Below are positions 9,169 to 17,915 of a stretch of DNA of 64,000 nt, in pieces. The notes under the pieces were generated by a model. It worked only from the letters and a program-made list of their open reading frames with translations. It ran no database searches and was not told the DNA's origin. A program made the position numbers and the translations under genes. Position 1 is the stretch's first letter; every line of letters starts with the position of its first letter. This DNA is from an uncultured Ruminococcus sp. (GTDB lineage: Bacteria; Bacillota; Clostridia; Lachnospirales; Lachnospiraceae): contig USFD01000001.1 of the NCBI GenBank assembly GCA_900553885.1, positions 1 through 64,000 on the forward strand, given 5' to 3'.

Positions 9169-10533
9169 ATTCTGGGAATTTATTGTGATTTTAAAGCAGA
9201 CCCCGTTTTTCTCATTCTTTATCCTATATGGCAGTCCATGCTGTTCCAGAATATTCTTCACAAGGTAAAGTCCCAATCCGGTGCCGCCGGTCAATTTGTT
9301 GCGGGACTTTTCCACTCGATAAAACGGCATAAATATTTTCTCCAGATCATCCGGCGGAATTGTAATCCCCTCATTTCTGACAAGCAGCTCTTTTTCCGTA
9401 AGCGTAATATATATGCCTGTTCCGGCGGGCGAATGGCAGATTGCATTATTGATAATGTTATGCAGTGCTTTTTCAAAAAGAGACTGATTTCCGGTAATCT
9501 GTACATTGTCTGCCGTTTTCTGCTCTATTGCAATATTTTTTTCATCAGCTAACGGCCGCAGGTATTCGCAGACACGTTTTAAACTGTCCTCCACAGACAG
9601 AACCGACAGATTATCGATTTCACCCAATTCTGATTTTGAAATGGACAAAATCTCTTTCACAAGATTTTCCATATTTTCAATTTCCCGCAGTGTTTCCGGC
9701 AGAATTTTTCTTGTATCTTTATAACGCCCGATTCCCATAATCATGCTCTCTATCTGTCCTTTAATAATGGTAACCGGTGTTTTTAATTCATGGGATGCCG
9801 TGGCGAAAAAATACTGCCTCTGTTTATTCAGTTCCTCAATATGCTCCATCTCCGATTTCAGCTGCCTGTTGGCCGTTTCAAGCTCAGTCATAGTATCAGA
9901 CAGCTCTTCTGACATAGTATTTAAACTATCTGCAAGTATTCCGATTTCATCAGAACGGGTAATCCTGCATTTCCATGTCATATCCAGCTTTGCCATTCGT
10001 TTCGACACTTCACTGATTTCTATGATCGGCTTTGCAATCAGCCGGCTGCACAGCCATGCCCCTGAAAATGAAACAACAAAGATGATTACCAGAAGAAACG
10101 GCAGCAGCTCCAGCAATGCATTATTCAGTTCCCGGTCGGAAGAAACAGGTACGACAATATTTAATACATAACTGTCCGGCGTATCTGCAAATTTTATTTC
10201 CTGAGCAAAAGACATCATTTCCGTACTGTCTGAAGATACTTGGGAAGAATTGCCGTACTGATGCTTTTCCCCGTTATACTGGATTATGATCGCAGCCTGA
10301 TTCTTTTCACAAAACTCTTCAAATTTACTTTCTGCGTTCTCAAGTCTGGTCTCAGACAGGGTTTCCACCAATTTATCTATTTCCGCATTGATATATTCGG
10401 ATGATACAGCCACATAACTTTTGGGCAGAAATACCAGAATACAGCCGTAAATAAGAAAACTGCAGAACAGTAAAGACCCGGCAATCCACAGGAATACTTT
10501 TACGCTTAAACTGTTTTTAATTTTTGCTCTCAA
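9154..10533 (-). CDS. Sensor histidine kinase
   Basis: Membrane sensor kinase of about 459 residues, partner of the OmpR-type regulator encoded just before it. Two transmembrane helices enclose an extracytoplasmic domain of about 130 residues; then come HAMP, the H-box ATASHELKTPVTII, the N-box NNAICHS and the G-box GGTGLGLYLVKN. I prefer the TTG start at 10533 because GAGGGGTGGG lies about 7 nt upstream; it overlaps the regulator gene by 17 bp. An ATG at 10575 is in frame but lacks a ribosome site. The exporter operon follows, so it probably senses the exported compound or envelope stress. Confidence 0.9.
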   Translation of the reverse strand: MRAKIKNSLSVKVFLWIAGSLLFCSFLIYGCILVFLPKSYVAVSSEYINAEIDKLVETLSETRLENAESKFEEFCEKNQAAIIIQYNGEKHQYGNSSQVSSDSTEMMSFAQEIKFADTPDSYVLNIVVPVSSDRELNNALLELLPFLLVIIFVVSFSGAWLCSRLIAKPIIEISEVSKRMAKLDMTWKCRITRSDEIGILADSLNTMSEELSDTMTELETANRQLKSEMEHIEELNKQRQYFFATASHELKTPVTIIKGQIESMIMGIGRYKDTRKILPETLREIENMENLVKEILSISKSELGEIDNLSVLSVEDSLKRVCEYLRPLADEKNIAIEQKTADNVQITGNQSLFEKALHNIINNAICHSPAGTGIYITLTEKELLVRNEGITIPPDDLEKIFMPFYRVEKSRNKLTGGTGLGLYLVKNILEQHGLPYRIKNEKNGVCFKITINSQNLNQN

Positions 10534-11188
10534 ACTTATATCCCACCCCTCGTATCGTATGGATACAGTCAACATCTAATTTACGCCGTAAATTCATAAT
10601 ATGAATGTTTACTGTTTTTTCATCCCCTGCAAAGTCATACCCCCACACCTGGGAAATAAGATTTTCCCTTGTCAGGACCTGATTTTTGTGCTTCAGAAAG
10701 GTCAGTAACAGCTCAAATTCCAGCTGCGTCAGTTTAACAGGAATACCATTTTTACATACTTCATAGCTGTCTGCATTCAGTTCAATCCCATGCGCAGTCA
10801 ATATTTTCTGATTTTCTGTTTTTTCTCTGATGCGTCTGAGGACAGCCTCTATTCGCATTAAAACAAGTTTTAAAGAAAAAGGTTTTGTAATATAATCATC
10901 AACCTTCAGTTCAAATGCTCTGATCTGCGCTTCCTCATCATCCATAGCAGTAAGCATAATAACCGGGACGCCAGACTCCTGACGGATCAACTCGCAGACC
11001 GCGTACCCGTCAATTTTCGGCATCATAATATCTAAAAGAATGAGTGCGAATGCCTGTGACCGGAAAAGCGAAAGTCCCTCTAATCCATCACCGGCCAGAA
11101 ACACTTCATACCCGGCGTCTGTCAATAAATCATATAAAACATCCTGTATGGCTTTTTCATCTTCTATAATCAGTATCCGTTCTTTCAT
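10517..11188 (-). CDS. OmpR-family response regulator
   Basis: A 223-residue regulator. The receiver domain (about 1-120) has the acidic pair near residues 10-11, phospho-acceptor Asp53 in LLLDIMMP, the LTA switch residues and Lys in TKPF. The C-terminal winged helix (about 128-223) ends with TIRGVGYKFE, typical of OmpR/PhoB proteins. It is first in the operon, and direct repeats with an 11-bp period in its promoter suggest it controls itself as well as the exporter. Confidence 0.93.
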   Translation of the reverse strand: MKERILIIEDEKAIQDVLYDLLTDAGYEVFLAGDGLEGLSLFRSQAFALILLDIMMPKIDGYAVCELIRQESGVPVIMLTAMDDEEAQIRAFELKVDDYITKPFSLKLVLMRIEAVLRRIREKTENQKILTAHGIELNADSYEVCKNGIPVKLTQLEFELLLTFLKHKNQVLTRENLISQVWGYDFAGDEKTVNIHIMNLRRKLDVDCIHTIRGVGYKFESKN

Positions 11189-11208
11189 ATAAGCACCACC
11201 CGGAAAAA

Positions 11209-11250
11209 ATTATAGCAATTTTAACATAGAATTATTTAGATTTGATTTAG
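11209..11250 (-). promoter_or_regulatory. Promoter and direct-repeat operator of the two-component operon
   Basis: On the minus strand a TATAAT -10 box lies at 11209-11214. Two ATTTAG boxes (plus-strand reading) at 11234-11239 and 11245-11250 have an 11-bp period and overlap the -35 region. The same box pair recurs at 9152-9168 before the exporter genes. Confidence 0.55.
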
Positions 11251-11302
11251 AAACATAAAATTTTCATTTTTGATATGCAAAATATGTAAATCCGGCCGGA
11301 AA

Positions 11303-11332
11303 TAAAAAAAGTCCGGTACTTTCGTACCGGAC
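11303..11332 (-). terminator. Terminator of hsp20 copy 1
   Basis: Perfect 9-bp stem GTCCGGTAC / GTACCGGAC with a 4-nt loop, followed on the minus strand by a run of seven T. It lies about 30 bp past the hsp20 stop codon. Confidence 0.9.
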
Positions 11333-11364
11333 CTGTCTTATGCTTTATGCCCTTTCGGGAAAGA

Positions 11365-11817
11365 TCATCCCTCAATCGCGATGGTCTTTTTCGTCTCTAC
11401 TGCTTTCGCATCTTTCTTCGGAATGCTCAGTCTCAGGATACCGTCCTCAAACTTAGCCTTCACATCTTCCTCGGTTACAGCGTCGCCTACATAGAAGCTT
11501 CTCTGCATTGCTCCTGCATAACGCTCTTTACGGATATATTTACCTTTCTTATCCTGCTCGTCTTTGTCCAGACCTTTCGCTGCGGAAATTGTCAGGTAAC
11601 CGTTATCGAGGTCAATGCTGATTTCGTCTTTCTTAAATCCCGGAAGATCGATATCAAGCTCATATCCATTATCATGTTCACGGATATCTGTCTTCATTAA
11701 GTTCTTTGCGTGTTTACCATACAACGGATTCTTTCTTCCCCAGAAATCTGCATCAAACGGGAAATCCATCCAGTCATCATCAAATAAGTTTTCTCCAAAA
11801 ATACTCGGCATTAACAT
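11365..11817 (-). CDS. Hsp20/alpha-crystallin small heat shock protein (copy 1)
   Basis: ATP-independent holding chaperone of 150 residues. The alpha-crystallin beta-sandwich spans about residues 40-140. The family motifs are visible: YELDIDLPGFKKDEI at the start, FYVGDAVTEEDVKAKFEDGILRLSIPK near the end (an A-x-x-x-n-G-v-L-type box), and an IAIEG tail. It is nearly identical in plan and highly similar to the copy at 33386-33838. The ATG at 11817 follows GGAAGGAG. Transcription should start about 190 bp upstream from a CIRCE-overlapped promoter, leaving an unusually long leader. Confidence 0.96.
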   Translation of the reverse strand: MLMPSIFGENLFDDDWMDFPFDADFWGRKNPLYGKHAKNLMKTDIREHDNGYELDIDLPGFKKDEISIDLDNGYLTISAAKGLDKDEQDKKGKYIRKERYAGAMQRSFYVGDAVTEEDVKAKFEDGILRLSIPKKDAKAVETKKTIAIEG

Positions 11818-12008
11818 AAGTCATTACTCCTTCCATACATAAAACATTAGAAATAAGTTTTTATGAACCGCTTTCAGCGGCTGCCTCAGCACTCTTGAAG
11901 TTGTCTCAAGTGTTGCAAGCTGTCAGAACCGGGAATCGGGAACTCTTTCCGGAACCTCTCAAGCTTTCCGCTTACCGGTTCCTTTTTGTTCCTCTTCCTT
12001 TGTTCTAG
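11818..12008 (-). other. Long structured leader of hsp20 copy 1
   Basis: The transcribed leader is about 190 nt, against about 75 nt for the paralogue. The extra segment has a CCGCT-GAA-AGCGG hairpin and a longer pairing between GAACCGG and CCGGTTC. I see no sequence that would pair with the ribosome site, so an RNA-thermometer role is only a possibility. Confidence 0.35.
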
Positions 12009-12012
12009 TTGT

Positions 12013-12041
12013 AATATAGCACCCGTTATCAGCACTGTCAA
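12013..12041 (-). promoter_or_regulatory. Sigma-A promoter of hsp20 copy 1
   Basis: On the minus strand, TTGACA (12036-12041), a 17-bp spacer and TATATT (12013-12018). The arrangement matches that of hsp20 copy 2 exactly. Confidence 0.85.
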
Positions 12042-12055
12042 GCGTAGAGTGCTGA
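12029..12055 (-). promoter_or_regulatory. CIRCE operator (HrcA site)
   Basis: The inverted repeat TCAGCACTG-N9-GAGTGCTGA is a CIRCE variant (consensus TTAGCACTC-N9-GAGTGCTAA). It covers the -35 box, so HrcA binding would block RNA polymerase until heat stress. It begins 6 bp beyond the MATE stop codon. Confidence 0.8.
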
Positions 12056-12060
12056 TTTTT

Positions 12061-13404
12061 TTAATTTTTTTCCGGAACCTCTTTCCGCCATCTTACAAGG
12101 ATCATGGGGATCTGGAAAGCCAGCATAGCGATCCACCCTGCAAAATTGGACCAGGCAAGACATTCAAATCCGCCTCCCATAATGTGAATCATAATCCACG
12201 CAGACAGAAATCTGACCGCCATATTCAGTATCGTACTGAACAGGGTTACCTTCAGATCTCCCAGGCCCCGGAAGAATCCCTGAATCACATTGGTCGCCGA
12301 CGGCATAAAATACATAAACGCAATCAGCTGAAGATAGGATACTCCCAGACGGATGACTTCCTCTGAGCCGTCGCTGACAAAGAGCTGCATAATCTGGCGG
12401 GCAAATACAAACACAGCGGCGGCAATCACAGTGGTATAAATTACCTGAAGGATAATGGAACTTAAGAATCCCCTCTTCATCCTGCGGATCTTGCCCGCCC
12501 CTCTGTTCTGGGCCATAAATGTGGTCGCTGCGTGAGCAATATTCCCCTGCGGCGTCATAGCGAAATCATCCACCCGGTTAATGGCGGTAAAAGCCGCGAT
12601 AAATTCCACACCCTGTACATTTACCACAGTCTGCACACAGATCTTTCCCAGCTGAATACACATCTGCTGCAGCGCGCTTGTTATTCCATATGTAAATGTT
12701 CTCCACAGTATGGAAACATCAAAAACCCTCCACTTTTTTCCAAGACACAGAAGAGGTACCTTTTTCTTAATATAAATCATGCAGAACAGACAGCACAGCC
12801 CTTCGCTCAGAACCGTAGCCACAGCGCTGCCCGGCACACCGCATTTCAGAGCAACTACGAAAAGCAGGTCCAGCACAATGTTAAGAAAGGCGCTGATAAT
12901 CAGAAAATACAGCGGAACCTTACTGTCCCCCAGCGCCCGCAGTGTATTGGAAAAAAAGTTATAAACAAATGTAAAAATCAGTCCCATAAACACGATCCGC
13001 AGATACATTCCCGCAGAATCCATAATATCCGAAGGGACCTGCAGAAGAGTCAGCAGCGGGCGGGCGAAAAGAATCAGCAGCAGAGCAACAGCAGCCGAAA
13101 ATGCCAGTCCGCCCAGCAGGGTCGTACTGATCTGCCGCTCCAGATGTCCGTACTTCTTCGCTCCGTACTGGGTACTCATAAGAATTCCCGCGCCCATACA
13201 CATTCCGCTGATAAACAGGATCACCATATTCATAACCGGCCCCGCGGTTCCCACTGCGGCCAGCGCATCATCTCCCACAAACTTTCCTACAATTACTGAA
13301 TCCGCCGCATTATATGTAAGCTGAAACAGATTGCCCAGCACAAGAGGTATTGTAAATTCTGTTAATTGAGGGATAATCCGTCCCTCTGTCATATCCGTCG
13401 TCAT
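12061..13404 (-). CDS. MATE-family multidrug/cation antiporter
   Basis: A 447-residue efflux protein of the DinF/NorM type with twelve predicted membrane helices. The N-terminal segment (PLVLGNLFQLTYNAADSVIVGKFVGDDALAAVG) is the typical MATE opening, and the half-repeat beginning RRMKRGFLSSIILQ marks the second six-helix bundle. Such pumps use Na+ or H+ gradients to export drugs or metabolites. The ATG at 13404 has AAGGAAGGG about 6 nt upstream; a TTG two codons earlier is less likely. It is divergent from the 143-residue helical protein gene. Confidence 0.92.
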   Translation of the reverse strand: MTTDMTEGRIIPQLTEFTIPLVLGNLFQLTYNAADSVIVGKFVGDDALAAVGTAGPVMNMVILFISGMCMGAGILMSTQYGAKKYGHLERQISTTLLGGLAFSAAVALLLILFARPLLTLLQVPSDIMDSAGMYLRIVFMGLIFTFVYNFFSNTLRALGDSKVPLYFLIISAFLNIVLDLLFVVALKCGVPGSAVATVLSEGLCCLFCMIYIKKKVPLLCLGKKWRVFDVSILWRTFTYGITSALQQMCIQLGKICVQTVVNVQGVEFIAAFTAINRVDDFAMTPQGNIAHAATTFMAQNRGAGKIRRMKRGFLSSIILQVIYTTVIAAAVFVFARQIMQLFVSDGSEEVIRLGVSYLQLIAFMYFMPSATNVIQGFFRGLGDLKVTLFSTILNMAVRFLSAWIMIHIMGGGFECLAWSNFAGWIAMLAFQIPMILVRWRKEVPEKN

Positions 13405-13538
13405 TGCCAACCCTTCCTTTCAGACGAACATTATACCACGCTCCTGCAATTGTGGACCCACAGAAAAGAAAAAAATCGCTGATAACGGATTTTCGTTTTA
13501 TTTTGGTATAAACGGGCATAATAATGCTGTTAAAACGA

Positions 13539-13547
13539 AGAAGGAGG
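13539..13547 (+). promoter_or_regulatory. Ribosome site of the ferritin-like gene
   Basis: AGAAGGAGG ends 8 nt before the ATG at 13556, a near-perfect Shine-Dalgarno sequence that fixes the start. Confidence 0.8.
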
Positions 13548-13555
13548 TTCCCGAA

Positions 13556-13987
13556 ATGGATGAACAGACAAGAAAACTGCTGGAAGAATGCAGCAGCGGA
13601 TGTAAAATGGCAATCAGCAGCCTGGAGCAGATCACCGGATATATCAGAGACACCAATCTGAAAAAACTTGTGGAAAGCTATATTTCCCGCCACAAAGATC
13701 TGGAGGCTGAAGCAGTAAAAGCGCTCCAGAATTCGGGAAATGACGCGAAAGATCCCGGCGCGCTCTCCAGCGCTTTCGCCTGGTTCACTACAGAAATGAA
13801 GCTTACATTCAACGACGACAATACCCAGATTTCCAAACTTCTTATGGACGGCTGCAACATGGGAATCAAGACTCTGGGCGAACGGATGAATACACTGAAC
13901 CAGGCAGACGGCAGTGCGCAGTCGCTGGCCCGGAAGATCATAAAAGCAGAGCAGGACCTGATGAAGGAACTGCAGGCGTTTTTGTAA
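13556..13987 (+). CDS. Ferritin-like four-helix protein (DUF2383-like)
   Basis: A 143-residue, fully helical cytosolic protein. Its four amphipathic stretches (about residues 5-30, 35-60, 65-105 and 110-143), and sequences such as YISRHKDLEAEAVKAL and IIKAEQDLMKELQ, fit the DUF2383/ferritin-like fold. A complete ferritin EXXH iron-site pair is not obvious, so metal binding is uncertain. It is a single-gene unit with a strong terminator, divergent from the MATE gene. The family assignment is by pattern only. Confidence 0.6.
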   Translation: MDEQTRKLLEECSSGCKMAISSLEQITGYIRDTNLKKLVESYISRHKDLEAEAVKALQNSGNDAKDPGALSSAFAWFTTEMKLTFNDDNTQISKLLMDGCNMGIKTLGERMNTLNQADGSAQSLARKIIKAEQDLMKELQAFL

Positions 13988-14002
13988 AAAAGCTGAAAAA
14001 TA

Positions 14003-14056
14003 AGAGGATACCGCTCCATCACCCCATTTGATGATTTTGCGGTATCCTCTTTTTCC
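14003..14056 (+). terminator. Terminator of the ferritin-like gene
   Basis: Perfect 12-bp stem AGAGGATACCGC / GCGGTATCCTCT with a loop of about 24 nt, followed by TTTTTCC. Confidence 0.9.
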
Positions 14057-14085
14057 TGCTCCCTGCTGGCCTTTGCAGTATGTAA

Positions 14086-17000
14086 TTAATCTTTTTTCCG
14101 TCTCTTTACAGTTACTGCAGCACCGGCTGCCGTACCTGCCAGAACCACCGCCGTAAGATACGGCATCAGATTGAGGGGATCACCGGTCTGAACCGCTCCC
14201 CCGTTTCCGGTATTTTCTTCATCCCCGCCGGATCCTGCAGATGGCTCTTCCGAATCATCAGATCCGCCCGGCGCCGCCGAATTATCCGGCTCGTTCTGCT
14301 CGCCCGGGTCACTGGGATCCGCCGTGTCATCCGGCTCACTCGGCTTGCCGGGATCTCCCGGTTCACCCGGTTCACTTGGATCACTCGGCTCGCTCGGATT
14401 ACTTGGCTCACCCGGATCACTTGGTTCACCCGGATCACTGGGTTCGCCCGGGTCACTGGGTTCGCCCGGATCAACGGGTTTGCCCGGATCAACGGGTTCG
14501 CCCGGGTCAACGGGTTCCGGCTGTTCCTCCTCATGATATACTTTTACTTCGAAGAACGACAATTCCTTTTTCAGGGTACAGTCAATCCGTATTTTCTGTG
14601 CAGTAACAGGGTCGAATGTTACCGTATGCACGTTCTGCATTACATTGCCGTTCATGTCTCTGTACAGATTTTCATCCAGCGTGCCGTCCCACTGTTCCAG
14701 ATCCGCACGCTGTACTTCATAGTCAGCATCTGCTCCGAAAACGTCTTCCGAATCGAAGAATTTTATCCAGTCCTCCCCGTCCTGGTAACTCAGAGTAAAA
14801 CTATCCAGTCTTCCGTTTCTTATATTTTCCGGATCTTCTGCATTTACATATTCATCAATTACGAGTCTGTCGAAAGTTTTTTCTTCTCCAAAATCAATTT
14901 CAAACCATGTATCATCCGCATTTTCGTTCAGGCTGGACCATCTGGACATGGGGTCTGCATCCAGTGCCTTATCCGGTCCCTGATCTGAATAGTTTTCCCC
15001 GCTGTTTGCAGCCGAGGCATCCAATGCCAGATTCTCTGATCTGTGATGCGTAATTTTAACTGCTCCATGCCAGGAACTTCCGTCAACAGAAGCGGCCCGG
15101 ATTTCATACTCCTTATCCTGGCCGGATCCGTTTTCAGGGAAACTTAAGACTGCGGTCTGCTCACTGCCGTTTCCTGTCGTATATGCATTCAGGCCGTCAA
15201 CCGGCTGCCCGTTCTCAAAGGCCTGTACCAGCATTCCTTCTTCCAGATTGGTTCCCGTTACTTTTATCCTGCTTTCTCCGCCGGCCGGTTCAATATCTGT
15301 TCTGGAAGCAATAACCGTATCAATCTCTTCGTTTCCCGGTATCCTGTCTTCGAATTCAAGCTTTACTATATAGGGATTCTCTCTTCCGTTTGGCGATTCA
15401 GCCGGAAGCTGAAGCGTTAACCCATCTGCATTCTGGCTGTATGTAATATCTTCAGCGCTTCCCAGCAGGGAAATCCTGTCAAGTTCTGAAAGACTGAAGT
15501 CGCTGCTGTTCAGCGTCTCAACCTGAACCTGTCCGGACTCCGGCCACTTCATGCCGATAACATACAGACTTTTCTTATCCTTGCTCGTAGTAAAGCGGAT
15601 ATCCTTTTCGGTAAAAATGTTGGTCTCCGAGAATCCTCCGCCTTCCACCTGTGTGGGGCCTTCCCCGAACGTATACCAGGGCCGGGTAGAAAAGATTCCT
15701 TCCCCGTTTACATCAAGCCAGGCGCCGATTTCTGTCAGAATGTTCACCGCTTCCTCCGGCATCTCCCCATACTTATCCGGGCCCACATTCAGAAGCAGAT
15801 TTCCGTTTTTACTTACCACATCAATCAGCAGACTGATCAGACTGACAGGGGACTTGTAGCTGTCGCCCTGTACATAGCTCCAGGAACTGTTGCTTACCGA
15901 AGAGCAGGTCTGCCAGGCCATCGGAAGGATCTCCGACGCCTGTCCTCGTTCTATGTCATATACCGCCGAGCCTTCCGGCAAGTTATACTTGTAATTTACC
16001 ACAACGCCTTCCGGATTGGTCGTTTCCGCCCTGTTATAATAATAGCTCAGCGCCTGCGCTGTATAGGGCGTCTGATCCAGCGTCCAGTCATAATAAAGCA
16101 AATCCGGTTCAAATTTGTCGATGAGCTCTTTGCTTCTCTGGTACCAATTTTCCATATGCGCGGAAGAATAATACCGGTTCGCGTCATCCGTAACATCCGC
16201 CGTACATGTCCCTCCGTTGTTATACAGATCAAACCAGCGGGGATCAGACGCATCTGCATCCGGATCATTTTTTCCGCCCTGATAGTAGAGCTGATTTTCC
16301 AGGAAATGATTGGATACGCCGAATTTCAGGCCTGCCTTTTGCACTTCATCCTGAAGGGTGGCAATCACATCGATTTCCGGGCCGATATCCGCCACATTCC
16401 AGCGTGTCAGATCAGAATCATACATTGCGATTCCGTCATGGTGTTCCGCAACCGGCACGATATATTTTGCGCCGGCCTTTTCAAAAAGATCTACCCAGGC
16501 GGCGGGATCGTATTTTTCCGCTGTAAACAGAGGCACCAGATCCTTATACCCTTTTTCGCTGAGCGGTCCGTATCTGCGGATCATTTCGTTCTTGACATCC
16601 CCGTCAAAATACATATTTCTCGGAAGCCACTCAGAGGAGTATTCCGGCACAGTATAGACACCCCAGTGTATAAATATGCCAAGTTTCGCGTCCCGGTACC
16701 ATTCGGGAACTTCATAATTCTCTGTCAGGGAATCCCAGTCCGCTTTATAAGTAGCATCCTCATCCAGAATATCTATAACCAGCGAACCTTTTTTCTCAAC
16801 ACCATTCAAAGACGCTTCTGCCGTTACTGTAACACTTCCCGGCTTCTTCGCCGTAACCAGCCCGTCTTCCGAAAGGGAAGCGGTATCCGGATCATCGATG
16901 GACCAGGTTACCTGATCCGTGACATTTTTCTCCCAGGGACGCTCTGTAACCTCCAACTGCAGGGTTCCTCCATTGGGATCATCGATTAGGGAAGCTTCGC

Positions 17001-17643
17001 CCACTCCGTTAATATCCAGTTCATTCCACCAGGAAGTATCATTCAGGAATTCCTGCCATTCTATCTCTTCAGGGCCGGATTCATCCGTCGTGTTATATAA
17101 TTCCACGCTGTCAATATTCGGACCGTCCTCATTATTGGAAGCCGTAATCTCCAGTTTAAAAAACCTTGCATTAGTTATATTCCCGAAATCAACCCTGCAC
17201 AAAGTTCCGGCTTCGCCTCCGTCTGCGATCACCTGATACGCGCCGTTCAGTTCATTGGAACAGGACACTTCATACCCCTGAATACGTCCCACATACTGTG
17301 CGGTCTCTCTGATAACCATCCGGTCAATATCCCTGGGCGTCCCCAGGTCGATAATCAGGGAACAGGGCGTACTTTTCGGGGCCCATCTGGTATCCGGGTT
17401 TCCATCCGTCACATTCGACGCCAGATAGGTTATGTCTCCGAACTCAGGCCATACTTCTGATTCTGAATAAACCGTCATTCCTCTTGCGTAATCAATATAC
17501 CCTGTTTCTGTTTCCGCCCGGGTCTCTTCCGCATGTACCGGGGGACTTATATTTACGCATACCATGAGTGCCAGCAGAAAACAGCCTATACTTTTGATTT
17601 TTTCTTTTGTCCCATTTTCATTCCCTTTCTGTAAGTTCCCCAA
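14086..17643 (-). CDS. Wall-anchored GH29 alpha-L-fucosidase with F5/8C modules
   Basis: Secreted multidomain fucosidase, 1185 residues. In order: signal peptide; F5/8-type C module (about 55-185); bacterial Ig-like segment (about 235-290); GH29 catalytic barrel (about 300-690) with GIFIHWGVY, VAEHHDG and likely nucleophile Asp519 in LLYYDW; beta domain; a second F5/8C module (about 860-1015); a DPGEPS-repeat linker (about 1025-1140); and a QTGD sortase-type signal, hydrophobic helix and KRRKK tail. It would remove alpha-L-fucose from host or plant glycans at the cell surface. The 5' end is odd. The frame as given opens only at TTG 17643 with no ribosome site, whereas ATG 17615, behind AAAGGG, enters this frame if one A is added to the A6 run at 17598-17603. 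Confidence 0.88.
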   Translation of the reverse strand: MGNLQKGNENGTKEKIKSIGCFLLALMVCVNISPPVHAEETRAETETGYIDYARGMTVYSESEVWPEFGDITYLASNVTDGNPDTRWAPKSTPCSLIIDLGTPRDIDRMVIRETAQYVGRIQGYEVSCSNELNGAYQVIADGGEAGTLCRVDFGNITNARFFKLEITASNNEDGPNIDSVELYNTTDESGPEEIEWQEFLNDTSWWNELDINGVGEASLIDDPNGGTLQLEVTERPWEKNVTDQVTWSIDDPDTASLSEDGLVTAKKPGSVTVTAEASLNGVEKKGSLVIDILDEDATYKADWDSLTENYEVPEWYRDAKLGIFIHWGVYTVPEYSSEWLPRNMYFDGDVKNEMIRRYGPLSEKGYKDLVPLFTAEKYDPAAWVDLFEKAGAKYIVPVAEHHDGIAMYDSDLTRWNVADIGPEIDVIATLQDEVQKAGLKFGVSNHFLENQLYYQGGKNDPDADASDPRWFDLYNNGGTCTADVTDDANRYYSSAHMENWYQRSKELIDKFEPDLLYYDWTLDQTPYTAQALSYYYNRAETTNPEGVVVNYKYNLPEGSAVYDIERGQASEILPMAWQTCSSVSNSSWSYVQGDSYKSPVSLISLLIDVVSKNGNLLLNVGPDKYGEMPEEAVNILTEIGAWLDVNGEGIFSTRPWYTFGEGPTQVEGGGFSETNIFTEKDIRFTTSKDKKSLYVIGMKWPESGQVQVETLNSSDFSLSELDRISLLGSAEDITYSQNADGLTLQLPAESPNGRENPYIVKLEFEDRIPGNEEIDTVIASRTDIEPAGGESRIKVTGTNLEEGMLVQAFENGQPVDGLNAYTTGNGSEQTAVLSFPENGSGQDKEYEIRAASVDGSSWHGAVKITHHRSENLALDASAANSGENYSDQGPDKALDADPMSRWSSLNENADDTWFEIDFGEEKTFDRLVIDEYVNAEDPENIRNGRLDSFTLSYQDGEDWIKFFDSEDVFGADADYEVQRADLEQWDGTLDENLYRDMNGNVMQNVHTVTFDPVTAQKIRIDCTLKKELSFFEVKVYHEEEQPEPVDPGEPVDPGKPVDPGEPSDPGEPSDPGEPSDPGEPSNPSEPSDPSEPGEPGDPGKPSEPDDTADPSDPGEQNEPDNSAAPGGSDDSEEPSAGSGGDEENTGNGGAVQTGDPLNLMPYLTAVVLAGTAAGAAVTVKRRKKD

Positions 17644-17796
17644 ATTCTTTTATGCCATTCGCACAATTCTACCAGCTAATTATAAAATATTTTAGTCGTT
17701 ATGTACAATACTCAGCATTTATACATAACTATTCATCTCAGGCATGATAAAACATCAGCAGCCGCTCTTTCATTAAGGAATTGAAAATATTTAAAA
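17644..17796. other. Intergenic A/T-rich spacer
   Basis: AT-rich region between the terminator of the clan GH-A gene and the fucosidase start. On the minus strand it should hold the fucosidase promoter, but no strong -35/-10 pair stands out. Confidence 0.3.
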
Positions 17797-17855
17797 AGAA
17801 GCCGTGAAGTTTTCTGCGGCTTCACGGCTTCTGTATCCCGCAGTTTCAACTGCGG
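17797..17855 (-). terminator. Tandem hairpin terminators after the clan GH-A gene
   Basis: Two hairpins. CCGCAGTT/AACTGCGG is at 17838-17855, and the stronger AGAAGCCGTGAAG / CTTCACGGCTTCT is at 17797-17832. The latter is followed on the minus strand by TTTTTAAATATTTT. They separate the GH-A and GH29 transcripts. Confidence 0.85.
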
Positions 17856-17915
17856 CTTCTTTTATTGAATTTTATCCTCCCGGACACTTTCTCCGTCTGA
17901 AACGGTCGGTCATTT

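Noticed and set aside
11818..12008. ROSE or fourU RNA thermometer
   Set aside because: No UUUU or anti-Shine-Dalgarno stretch pairs with the GGAAGGAG site, so it is kept only as a weak possibility.
14324..14536. Collagen-like GSPGSLGSPGS open frame
   Set aside because: It is only the reverse reading of the DPGEPS linker repeats of the fucosidase, with no ribosome site.
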